Source of the DNA: Chloroflexota bacterium
GTDB lineage: Bacteria; Chloroflexota; Dehalococcoidia; Lucifugimonadales; Lucifugimonadaceae
Direction of reading: 5' to 3'
Assembly: GCA_002730795.1 (NCBI GenBank)
Contig: PCAX01000049.1
Coordinates: 1-8,659, forward strand
DNA length: 8,659 nucleotides
Numbering within the stretch: position 1 is the first letter of the stretch; the number at the start of each line of letters is the position of its first letter. Positions 1 to 5,968 of the stretch are shown in pieces. The notes beneath the pieces were generated by a model. That model did not search any database and was not told the DNA's origin. It saw only the letters and a list, made by a program, of their open reading frames with translations. A program made the translations under genes and the position numbers.

Positions 1-746
1 AAGAAGCTCAATCTTCAGGTATCATCCCTGGGTATGTTTCCGCGGTGGAATTGGATAAGTTTTATAGTGTTGTGGATGACTCAATCACTATGGGAACTAA
101 TTTTTTTGCAGGTGCTAATAAAAATGGATTTCATTTACGTAATGTAAATTTCCCGCGTGATTTCAAGGCTGATCTGATAGGAGATATTGCGGAAGCAAAA
201 GCTGGATATACAGCTAAGGGTAAGAAAGTTGTTCTTGAGGAGAGAAGAGGAATAGAAGTCGGACATGTTTTTAAATTAGGCACAACTTATTCACGTAAGC
301 TGGATACTACTTTTTCCGATGGAAATGGAATTCAAAAACATGTTCAAATGGGATGTTATGGTATAGGTGTTGGAAGATTATTGGCTGCAGTGATTGAAGC
401 GAACAATGATGAAAATGGTATGATTTTACCTGCAGCTATTGCTCCATTTGAAGTGTATATAGTAGGGATCAATTTACATGATAAAAATGTTATAAGTAAT
501 GCTGAAAGATTGTACAAATCTTTTATCGATAATGGTATAGATACTTTATTTGATGACCGTGATGAACCACCTGGCGTTAAATTCAAAGATGCTGATTTGG
601 TGGGTACACCCATTAGAATAGTCGTAAGTTCTAAGAGTATAAAAATGAATGCAGTCGAAATTAAACTGCGTAAAAATAAAGATTTTGAGTTGATTTCATT
701 AGATGAAATTCAAGATAAGATTTTTGATTTATTACCTTTATTATGA
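1..746 (+). CDS. proS: Prolyl-tRNA synthetase (ProRS), C-terminal part; 5' end outside window
   Basis: Cytoplasmic class II aminoacyl-tRNA synthetase that charges tRNA-Pro. The reading frame is open from the window edge (first whole codon at base 3), so the GTG at 45 is internal and not the real start. About 247 codons are visible. They begin just after the bacterial editing/insertion domain (GANKNGFH and RDF motifs near 105-165). Next come the core catalytic motifs RGIEVGHVFKLG (246-281) and motif 3, MGCYGIGVGR (348-377), whose terminal Arg contacts ATP. The anticodon-binding HGTP domain follows, with DDRDEPPGVKFKDADLVGTP at 552-611, as in bacterial ProRS. The stop is TGA at 744-746. The CxxC pair found in some ProRS before RGIEVGH is absent, as it also is in E. 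coli. It lies 182 bp upstream of nusA. Identification is secure. Confidence 0.96.
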   Translation, partial: EAQSSGIIPGYVSAVELDKFYSVVDDSITMGTNFFAGANKNGFHLRNVNFPRDFKADLIGDIAEAKAGYTAKGKKVVLEERRGIEVGHVFKLGTTYSRKLDTTFSDGNGIQKHVQMGCYGIGVGRLLAAVIEANNDENGMILPAAIAPFEVYIVGINLHDKNVISNAERLYKSFIDNGIDTLFDDRDEPPGVKFKDADLVGTPIRIVVSSKSIKMNAVEIKLRKNKDFELISLDEIQDKIFDLLPLL

Positions 747-761
747 GATAACAGGTTCAAG

Positions 762-813
762 ATACATTCCTTGTAAAGTTGTCATTAAATGAATGTATGA
801 TGTGCTCATACAT
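762..813 (+). repeat. Nested inverted repeats built on ATACAT / ATGTAT
   Basis: GAATGTAT (791-798) is the exact reverse complement of ATACATTC (762-769). The overlapping ATGTATGA (793-800) is the exact reverse complement of TCATACAT (806-813), with a 5-nt loop. The middle arm can therefore pair upstream or downstream but not both. No U-tract follows, so this is not an intrinsic terminator for proS. It could be a protein-binding dyad over the candidate -10, or an RNA switch. Arms of 8 bp can arise by chance in AT-rich sequence. Confidence 0.45.
771..801 (+). promoter_or_regulatory. Candidate sigma-70-type promoter for the nusA operon (weak)
   Basis: TTGTAA (771-776) and TATGAT (796-801; one mismatch to TATAAT) are separated by 19 bp, slightly longer than ideal. 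A transcript would start near 808, just ahead of the tRNA-like/terminator element, giving a leader of about 120 nt before nusA. The -10 overlaps an 8-bp inverted repeat (793-800 with 806-813), which could be an operator. Such matches are easy to find in AT-rich DNA, so the call is tentative. Readthrough from proS is the alternative. Confidence 0.3.
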
Positions 814-821
814 GTTAGAAT

Positions 822-881
822 TGGGACCAAGTTTAGCTCAGTGTGTAAAGAGCTTTACTTTGATAAAGTGGGCGGGTCCCA
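822..881 (+). other. tRNA-Ile(GAU)-like cloverleaf lacking a T-arm, in the nusA leader
   Basis: A closing stem of 7 bp is formed by 822-828 (TGGGACC) and 875-881 (GGTCCCA). Inside it is a D-arm look-alike: TTAGCTCAG leads into stem GCTC (836-839) / GAGC (850-853) with a 10-nt loop. One base later comes an anticodon-arm look-alike, stem 855-859/867-871 (three Watson-Crick and two G-U pairs). Its 7-nt loop TTGATAA would place GAU, the tRNA-Ile anticodon, at 862-864 with U33 and A37 in the right places. Only three bases (872-874) stand where the variable loop and T-arm should be, and there is no CCA. The acceptor-to-D linker is about 7 nt instead of 2 and the D-loop GG is GTG. It is therefore unlikely to be a working tRNA. 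A decayed tRNA gene, a regulatory tRNA mimic and coincidence all remain possible. Confidence 0.5.
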
Positions 882-896
882 CTTTATTTTTTGTTT
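863..896 (+). terminator. Intrinsic (Rho-independent) terminator / possible attenuator before nusA
   Basis: A perfect 10-bp stem, ATAAAGTGGG (863-872) with CCCACTTTAT (878-887), encloses the 5-nt loop CGGGT and is followed at once by TTTTT and GTTT. It lies 117 bp after the proS stop and ends 33 bp before the nusA GTG. It may end proS transcription. If the operon promoter lies upstream it would act as a leader attenuator. Its left arm overlaps the anticodon-like arm and its right arm overlaps the closing stem of the cloverleaf fold, so the two structures exclude each other. Confidence 0.8.
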
Positions 897-915
897 AGAT
901 AATAGAAATTTATAC

Positions 916-920
916 GGAGG
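916..920 (+). promoter_or_regulatory. Shine-Dalgarno of nusA
   Basis: GGAGG sits 8 nt before the GTG at 929 and fixes that start. It is the clearest ribosome-binding site in the operon; the downstream genes ylxR, infB, rbfA and truB have weak or displaced ones. Confidence 0.85.
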
Positions 921-928
921 TTCCAATA

Positions 929-2392
929 GTGAAGAGTGATCTTTTGCTGGTTGTCACTCAGTTGGCTGCTGAACGGAATCTTCCGCAATCTTCGGTGATT
1001 TCAGTGGTTAAGGCTGCTCTCTCGGCAGCGTATCGCAGGGACCCTCTCGCCGGTGGTCAAGATGTTGAGGTAGATGTTGATCTGGAGAAAGGTGAAGTTG
1101 CTTTACATACGGTAATGCGTATTGTTGATGAAGTTGAAGATCCTGCTATGGAATTAACTGTTGAACAAGCTGCCGACATGGGTCATGAAGTTAAATCTGG
1201 AGACTACATCATTACAGGTTCCTTGGAACATGTTCCAGGGCGAATAGCTGCTCAGACAGCTAAACAGGTGGTACTCCAGAAACTGCGTGAAGCTGAAAGA
1301 GATATAGTTTTTGATGAATTTTCTGATAGAGAAGGTGAGATACTTACTGCTACAGTCCAGAGGATTGAATCCCAGAGAATTGTGGTTGATTTAGGTAAAT
1401 CGGAAGCTTCGATGCCTATACAGGAACAATCCCAATATGAGCGCTATAGACCTGGGCAGCAGCTGAAATTTTATTTACTCCAAGTAGGGAGAAGTATTCG
1501 TGGGCCTGAGATTCTGGTTTCGAGAACGCATCCGGATTTATTAAGACGCCTCTTTGAAATTGAGGTTCCCGAAATTTTTAACGGGGTAGTAGAGATTAAA
1601 GCTATTGTCAGAGATCCGGGTTCTAGATCTAAAGTTGCAGTTATTTCTACCCAAGAAGGAGTGGATGCTGTGGGGGCGTGTGTAGGATTAAGAGGTATTA
1701 GAATTCAAAATGTTGTAAATGAACTTCTAGGTGAAAAGATTGATGTGATTGAATGGGATGAAGATGTAGTTACTTACATATCAAATTCACTTAGCCCATC
1801 GTCTGTTGAAAACGTAATAATTAATGAAAAAGATAATTCAGCTCTTGTATTAGTGCCAGATAAGCAACTGTCCCTTGCAATTGGTCGAGAGGGACAAAAC
1901 GCTCGATTATCTGCGCGTTTAACTGGTTGGAAGATAGATATACAGCCATCTGTTCAGATTGAAATTGATAAGTCTCATGATGTAAATGAGGAATCTAATA
2001 AAATCGAATCAGAATTATCAGAACCTGTTATGGAAGACCTTATTGAAGACGTAGATACTGATAGTCCAAAAACAGATACTGATAGTCCAAAAACAGATAT
2101 TGAAGGTCTTGAAAAAGAGTTAGTTGAAGATGTGGATTATGAACTTTTGGCACTGGAACAAGAACTTGCTGACTTAGAAAAAGAAGAAAGAAAGCGTCAA
2201 GAAACAACTGAAACAGTGGTGGAAACATTAGATGTATCTTCAGATGATTTATGGGAAATCGGTAAAAAATCTACTGCTGACGAAGGTATAATAAGGTTTG
2301 CAGAAGATATCTCTGGTTACGATCGTAGTAAACCTATAAGAAAGACTGCAGCAGATTCACGACCAGCGAAAGGTAAGCGTGGCAAACGTTAG
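929..2392 (+). CDS. nusA: Transcription termination/antitermination factor NusA
   Basis: NusA binds RNA polymerase and nascent RNA and modulates pausing, termination and antitermination. The 487-residue product shows the N-terminal RNAP-binding domain (about 1-130), an S1 domain (about 134-200) and KH1 (about 205-285, with RDPGSRSKVAVIS, VGACVGLRGIRIQ, VNELLGEKIDVIEW). KH2 follows (about 288-345, with PDKQLSLAIGREGQNARLSA and GWKIDI). After KH2 comes a 140-residue low-complexity tail, strongly acidic to about residue 440 and ending in a basic KGKRGKR. It lacks the Gammaproteobacterial AR1/AR2 repeats. The tail contains a tandem TDSPKTD duplication. The start is GTG with GGAGG 8 nt upstream. 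It opens the run nusA-ylxR-infB-rbfA-truB; rimP, the usual upstream partner, is missing. Confidence 0.97.
   Translation: MKSDLLLVVTQLAAERNLPQSSVISVVKAALSAAYRRDPLAGGQDVEVDVDLEKGEVALHTVMRIVDEVEDPAMELTVEQAADMGHEVKSGDYIITGSLEHVPGRIAAQTAKQVVLQKLREAERDIVFDEFSDREGEILTATVQRIESQRIVVDLGKSEASMPIQEQSQYERYRPGQQLKFYLLQVGRSIRGPEILVSRTHPDLLRRLFEIEVPEIFNGVVEIKAIVRDPGSRSKVAVISTQEGVDAVGACVGLRGIRIQNVVNELLGEKIDVIEWDEDVVTYISNSLSPSSVENVIINEKDNSALVLVPDKQLSLAIGREGQNARLSARLTGWKIDIQPSVQIEIDKSHDVNEESNKIESELSEPVMEDLIEDVDTDSPKTDTDSPKTDIEGLEKELVEDVDYELLALEQELADLEKEERKRQETTETVVETLDVSSDDLWEIGKKSTADEGIIRFAEDISGYDRSKPIRKTAADSRPAKGKRGKR
2054..2100 (+). repeat. 21-bp in-frame tandem repeat in nusA
   Basis: The 21-bp unit at 2054-2074 is repeated identically at 2075-2095 and then starts a third, diverging copy (GATAT). 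It encodes DTDSPKT twice within the acidic tail of NusA. Identity at every base, including third positions, points to recent duplication by slippage. Since 21 is a multiple of 3 the copy number can change without a frameshift. Confidence 0.9.
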
Positions 2393-2411
2393 ATAGAAAG
2401 GTTCACAAAAA

Positions 2412-2702
2412 CTGTCTAAAACGCGTAACATTCCGTTCAGAACTTGCATTTTATGTAAATGTAAAAAACCGAAGCGTGAATTGAATAGAATTGTTAGATT
2501 TCCTGATGGTACCGTAGATTTCGACCCTACGGGTAGGTCTGACGGTAGGGGAGTATACCTCTGTGATAATATCCAACATATGCGATGGAGTGAGAATTTT
2601 TCTGTCTCCCTAGAGAGAGAATTAAAGGTTGCTCTTGATAATGATTACCAAAAAGAAATAATTGATCGTATTAGAATGAACTCGGAAGATAGGGAATGCT
2701 AA
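2412..2702 (+). CDS. ylxR: YlxR (DUF448) family RNA-binding protein, apparent CTG start
   Basis: Small protein of the nusA-infB operon. Family members bind nucleic acid and have been linked to nucleoid/transcription control and, in one case, to the RNase P RNA. Their exact role in most bacteria is unsettled. The 96-residue reading has the family core: RTCILCKCKK (C12, C15, C17), KRELNRIVRFPDG, DPTGRSDGRGVYLC (38-51). The frame is closed by TAG at 2394-2396. The first conventional start in frame is TTG at 2481, which would cut off the diagnostic RxCxxC segment. CTG at 2412, 10 nt after GAAAGG (2396-2401), gives the expected N terminus (MSKTRNIPFRTC). An ATT at 2430 is a less likely alternative. 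It ends 6 bp before infB, which suggests translational coupling. Family confident, start inferred. Confidence 0.88.
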   Translation: MSKTRNIPFRTCILCKCKKPKRELNRIVRFPDGTVDFDPTGRSDGRGVYLCDNIQHMRWSENFSVSLERELKVALDNDYQKEIIDRIRMNSEDREC

Positions 2703-2708
2703 GTTTTA

Positions 2709-4553
2709 ATGCCAAGAAATAATAAAAAACTAGATAAACGACGGAAATTTAAACAGAATTCAGATGTTTCTACCATTAGTTCCGATACTAAACAGGAAAT
2801 TGTAGTAGGGCCTGTTGAACTCCCACCGATAATGACGGTAGGGGAATTATCGTTAATCATTTCTCAGTCTAATGTGGATACCATAAAATCTTTGATGCGC
2901 CTTGGAATAATGGCCACGGTTAATGAAACGATTGAATTTGATGTTGCCGCCAAAGTTGCAGCGTCATTTGAAATTGGTGTTTTAAAACCAAAAGAGAAGG
3001 AAAGCAGTAACATAGATTCAAAGATAGGTGTAGATGATTCTCTTACTGAAGATAATGCTATAACAAGACCCCCAATCATCACGGTTTTAGGGCATGTAGA
3101 CCATGGTAAGACAACTCTTTTAGATAGAATTCGTGGCGAAAGCGTAGTTGATTCTGAGGCTGGTGGCATAACTCAGGGTATTGGGGCATATCAAACTTTA
3201 TATAAAGAAAAAAAATTAACATTTATTGATACTCCTGGACATCAAGCATTTACTTCGATGAGAGCTAATGGTGTACAGGTTACTGATATTGCGATTTTGG
3301 TAGTTGCTGCTGACGATGGCGTTATGCCTCAAACTATAGAAGCTATTGATCATTCAAAAGCAGCAGGTGTTCCGATGGTTATAGCTATAAATAAAATTGA
3401 TGCTACTGGTGCTGATGTAGGTAGACTTAAGGGGCAGCTTGCTGAACATGATATCGTCGTTGAAGATTACGGTGGAGATGTTGTTTCGGTTGAGATTTCA
3501 GCACTAAAGGGAGACGGGATTGATTCATTGCTCGATTCATTGCTTTTAGTTGCGGAAATTGAAGAACTGAAAGGTAATCCAGAAAGGTTTGGAGTTGGTG
3601 TTGTAATAGAATCATTGGTTGAAAAGTCAAAAGGAGTTATGGCAACAATTTTGGTTAAATCTGGAACAATCAGAGTTGGTGACTATATTATCTCTGGAAC
3701 GACAAGGGGAAGAATAAAGACAATGGTTGATGGATTTGGAAAAAACATTTTAGAGGCTGGTCCCTCCACTCCTGTAAAAATATTAGGTCTAAACTCAATG
3801 CCACTTTCGGGTGATCAGTTTGATGTCGTAGAAAATGATAGGACGGCGAGAGAAATCGTAGCTTCAAGAGAGAAGTATTCAAGATCTAGACAAGAAAATA
3901 AATCACAAACTACTATGGAAGAGGTTCTTAGGAGAGTCCACTCATCTGATGCAAAAGAACTTAGGTTGGTTATAAAAACTGGAACGTACGGTAGCGTTGA
4001 TGCTGTAAATAGAGCGATTATCCAACTATCAGATTCCGATGTGCAGGTAAAAATTTTAAGATCGGCTGCAGGTTCTGTAAGCGAATCTGATGTTATGTTG
4101 GCGTCTGCATCTGACGCGATGATAGTAGGTTTTGAAACATCAACTGATCAAGGAGCAAGAAGTTTAGCCAACAACCATAATATTGTAATTAGCTTATATG
4201 ATATTATTTACAATCTTGTTGACGACATAAGGAATTCTGCTAAATCCTTACTGGATCCTTCTTACAAACAATCTGTTACAGGGCATGCTTTAGTTCAAGA
4301 AATATTTCCTCGAGGCAAGAGAGAACGTATTGCTGGTATTAGAATAACTGACGGCATATTTAAACGGAATTCTCGGCTAAGAGTAATCAGGTCTGGAGAA
4401 ATTTTACATGAAGGGGCGATAACTTCTATGAAACACCTTTCGGAAAATGTTAGGGAACTGGCAAACAATTTTGAGGGAGGTGTAATGATTGATGGGTTCC
4501 ATAATTACGAGGAACAAGACATATTGGAAGCATATGAATTAGTAACTGAGTAA
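2709..4553 (+). CDS. infB: Translation initiation factor IF2
   Basis: GTPase that brings initiator tRNA to the 30S subunit and promotes 50S joining. The 614-residue protein is a short-form IF2. It has a basic start, an IF2_N domain (about 41-95, LMRLGIMATVNETIEFDVA), then the G domain: G1 GHVDHGKT (128-135), G2 GGITQ (152-156), G3 DTPGH (174-178), G4 NKID (228-231), G5 SALKG (264-268). Domain II, the IF2 domain III (about 400-500) and the C2 tRNA-binding domain (about 520-612) follow. Oddities: GITQH reads GITQG. In C2 the usual IAGC, SLKRF and YECG motifs read IAGI, SMKHL and FEGG. ATG lies 6 bp after the ylxR stop with only AGGGA (2691-2695) 13 nt upstream, so it probably relies on coupling. 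Identification is secure. Confidence 0.97.
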   Translation: MPRNNKKLDKRRKFKQNSDVSTISSDTKQEIVVGPVELPPIMTVGELSLIISQSNVDTIKSLMRLGIMATVNETIEFDVAAKVAASFEIGVLKPKEKESSNIDSKIGVDDSLTEDNAITRPPIITVLGHVDHGKTTLLDRIRGESVVDSEAGGITQGIGAYQTLYKEKKLTFIDTPGHQAFTSMRANGVQVTDIAILVVAADDGVMPQTIEAIDHSKAAGVPMVIAINKIDATGADVGRLKGQLAEHDIVVEDYGGDVVSVEISALKGDGIDSLLDSLLLVAEIEELKGNPERFGVGVVIESLVEKSKGVMATILVKSGTIRVGDYIISGTTRGRIKTMVDGFGKNILEAGPSTPVKILGLNSMPLSGDQFDVVENDRTAREIVASREKYSRSRQENKSQTTMEEVLRRVHSSDAKELRLVIKTGTYGSVDAVNRAIIQLSDSDVQVKILRSAAGSVSESDVMLASASDAMIVGFETSTDQGARSLANNHNIVISLYDIIYNLVDDIRNSAKSLLDPSYKQSVTGHALVQEIFPRGKRERIAGIRITDGIFKRNSRLRVIRSGEILHEGAITSMKHLSENVRELANNFEGGVMIDGFHNYEEQDILEAYELVTE

Positions 4554-4582
4554 TTAAATTTTATGAGTAGTATTTATAACCA

Positions 4583-4936
4583 TTGAACAGGCGACTAGAC
4601 CGAATTAATTTCACTATAAGAAAGATTTTAGGCGAAATAATTTCGACAGACCTTTCTGATCCTCGTTTGTCTTCTGTTATATCCGTTACAGAAGTATCGA
4701 CATCTCCTGATCTGGCAAATGCTAGCGTATATATTAGTGTTTTTTTAAATGAACAAACTTCGGACGATGTTTTGAAAGCACTAAGTGCAGCTAGTGGTAA
4801 AATGCAGAAACTTCTTTCCGGCAGAGTTAGGATTAGGAGAATTCCTAAACTTACGTTTTTTATTGATTCTCATATCGATGATGGGCTACGAATGGATACG
4901 TTAATTAGTGATGCCATAGCCAGCGATAATAAATAA
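4583..4936 (+). CDS. rbfA: Ribosome-binding factor A
   Basis: Single KH-fold (type II) protein that binds the immature 30S subunit during 16S rRNA 5'-end maturation and cold adaptation. The 117 residues match family length. Recognisable parts are RRLDRINFTIRKILGEI, SDPRL (25-29), SPDLANASVYISVF (41-54), the helix-kink-helix ALSAASGKMQKLLSGRVRIRR (66-86) and IPKLTFFIDSHIDDG (87-101). The only usable start is TTG at 4583, because TAA at 4577-4579 closes the frame. There is no clear Shine-Dalgarno. A seven-codon ATG ORF (4563-4586) ends in TGA overlapping this TTG (TTGA), so re-initiation is possible. It follows infB by 29 bp and precedes truB. Confidence 0.93.
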   Translation: MNRRLDRINFTIRKILGEIISTDLSDPRLSSVISVTEVSTSPDLANASVYISVFLNEQTSDDVLKALSAASGKMQKLLSGRVRIRRIPKLTFFIDSHIDDGLRMDTLISDAIASDNK

Positions 4937-4938
4937 TT

Positions 4939-4943
4939 GAGGA
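4939..4943 (+). promoter_or_regulatory. Shine-Dalgarno candidate that favours an ATA start for truB
   Basis: GAGGA lies 2 nt after the rbfA stop. It is 7 nt from ATA 4951 but 22 nt from TTG 4966. Spacing supports the upstream, non-standard start. Confidence 0.45.
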
Positions 4944-4965
4944 ATTTACGATATATAGCGGGTTT

Positions 4966-5895
4966 TTGAACATAAATAAAGGGATAGGCTGGACATCAAA
5001 CGATGTTGTAAGAAAAATTCGTCAAATTTTTAAACAAAGAAAAGTAGGGCATGGAGGAACACTTGACCCAATCGCTACAGGGGTTTTGCCCATATCATTG
5101 GGAAGTGCCTCCAGACTGATATCTTCTTTGTTGGATAGCGAAAAAAGCTACGTAATCACTGTAACTATGGGAACTTCCACGGAAACATATGATTCAACTG
5201 GAAAAGTTTTACATAGTGGAGAATGGGGTCTAATAGAAGAACGGGATATTTGTGGTGCGATATCAAAATTCAAAGGTAAAATACAACAAATTCCACCTAT
5301 GTATTCTGCTTTACGATATCAGGGTCGAAGATTATATGAGATAGCAAGAAAAGGAGGAATAGTAAAAAGAGAACCAAGGAACATAACCATCACGTCGATC
5401 AAAATGATTAATTATAACCCGCCTAATTTCACTTTAGACGTTACTTGTTCCAGAGGGTTTTATGCACGGTCTCTTGCAAACGATATTGGAATTATATTAA
5501 AAGTACCTACCCACATGTCGGCGTTACATCGGACTATGACTGGAAACTTTAAAATTGAACACTCTTACTCTATAAAGGATTGTGAACAGGCGCTACTAAT
5601 GAACCAACTTGATGATCTGATATTACCTGCAGATTACACTGTCCAATATCTACCAAAACTGAGCCTTACAGATAATGAGTCTCGCATGGTATGTCATGGA
5701 CAAAGTATCAAAAGAAAATTTCATCATAACGTATCATTTTTCGAGAATAAAGAAACTATAAGGCTTTACGACATGCACAACACGTTTTTAGGATTGGCAA
5801 GGTTAAATGAAGATAAAACCATTCTACGACCATTTAAAATAATGCATTATAGTACAGATGGGATTAATACATTGGGAAGAAAAATTAACGTCTGA
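4966..5895 (+). CDS. truB: tRNA pseudouridine(55) synthase TruB (start may be ATA at 4951)
   Basis: Isomerises U55 to pseudouridine in the T-loop of tRNAs. Counting from TTG at 4966 the protein has 309 residues. It shows NINKGIGWTSNDVV, VGHGGTLDPIATGVLPI with catalytic Asp34, GTSTETYDSTG (69-79), IQQIPPMYSALRYQGRRLYE (106-125) and CSRGFYARSLANDIG (161-175; normally CSKGTYIRSL). A divergent PUA-like C-terminal part follows (about 229-309). TruB proteins normally begin a few residues before GxLNIxK, so TTG start loses a conserved Gly-Phe. ATA at 4951 would give IYSGFLNINK and has GAGGA 7 nt upstream, whereas the TTG has no Shine-Dalgarno at a usable distance. Function is confident, the N terminus is uncertain. 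Last gene of the operon; ribF and rpsO do not follow. Confidence 0.94.
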   Translation: MNINKGIGWTSNDVVRKIRQIFKQRKVGHGGTLDPIATGVLPISLGSASRLISSLLDSEKSYVITVTMGTSTETYDSTGKVLHSGEWGLIEERDICGAISKFKGKIQQIPPMYSALRYQGRRLYEIARKGGIVKREPRNITITSIKMINYNPPNFTLDVTCSRGFYARSLANDIGIILKVPTHMSALHRTMTGNFKIEHSYSIKDCEQALLMNQLDDLILPADYTVQYLPKLSLTDNESRMVCHGQSIKRKFHHNVSFFENKETIRLYDMHNTFLGLARLNEDKTILRPFKIMHYSTDGINTLGRKINV

Positions 5896-5936
5896 TCGAT
5901 TGCGTTGCAATTGTAGGATATATATAGTAGTTGGGC

Positions 5937-5967
5937 ATCTTCACGATTTAGAAGATTGATTTAAGTT
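5937..5967 (+). terminator. Weak hairpin after truB, possible operon end
   Basis: ATCTTC (5937-5942) pairs with GAAGAT (5951-5956) across an 8-nt loop, followed by the T-rich but interrupted TGATTTAAGTTTT. Stability would be low. A second small hairpin (5897-5903 with 5907-5913, 3-nt loop) lies closer to the stop and lacks a T-run. The rest of the 103-bp truB-to-aldolase spacer shows only AT-rich sequence such as TATATATA (5919-5926), which might include a -10 element. Confidence 0.22.
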
Positions 5968-5968
5968 T

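Noticed and set aside
45..47. GTG at 45 as start of a 233-residue protein
   Set aside because: The frame continues open to base 3 with conserved ProRS residues (GIIPGYVSAVEL), so the GTG is internal to proS.
356..613. Minus-strand open frame of 85 codons within proS
   Set aside because: Shadow of a well-conserved gene; no recognisable motifs or start signal. The same applies to minus-strand frames at 2040-2228, 2864-3169, 3427-3630, 3688-3882, 6124-6366 and 8065-8262.
822..881. A functional tRNA-Ile gene
   Set aside because: No T-arm, no variable loop, no CCA, linker too long and D-loop GG broken; kept only as a tRNA-like element.
822..896. T-box riboswitch
   Set aside because: No 14-nt T-box sequence, no stem I with a specifier loop, and the downstream gene is nusA. 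The element resembles a tRNA itself and not a tRNA sensor.
2481..2483. TTG 2481 as the ylxR start
   Set aside because: It would delete the family-defining RxCxxC region that is encoded in frame just upstream.
2525..2550. Hairpin CCCTAC/GTAGGG inside ylxR
   Set aside because: Only 6 bp with a 14-nt loop, and the bases are constrained by the conserved DPTGRSDGRG residues.
5897..5913. Small hairpin right after truB as a terminator
   Set aside because: 7 bp including a G-U pair, 3-nt loop and no T-run after it.
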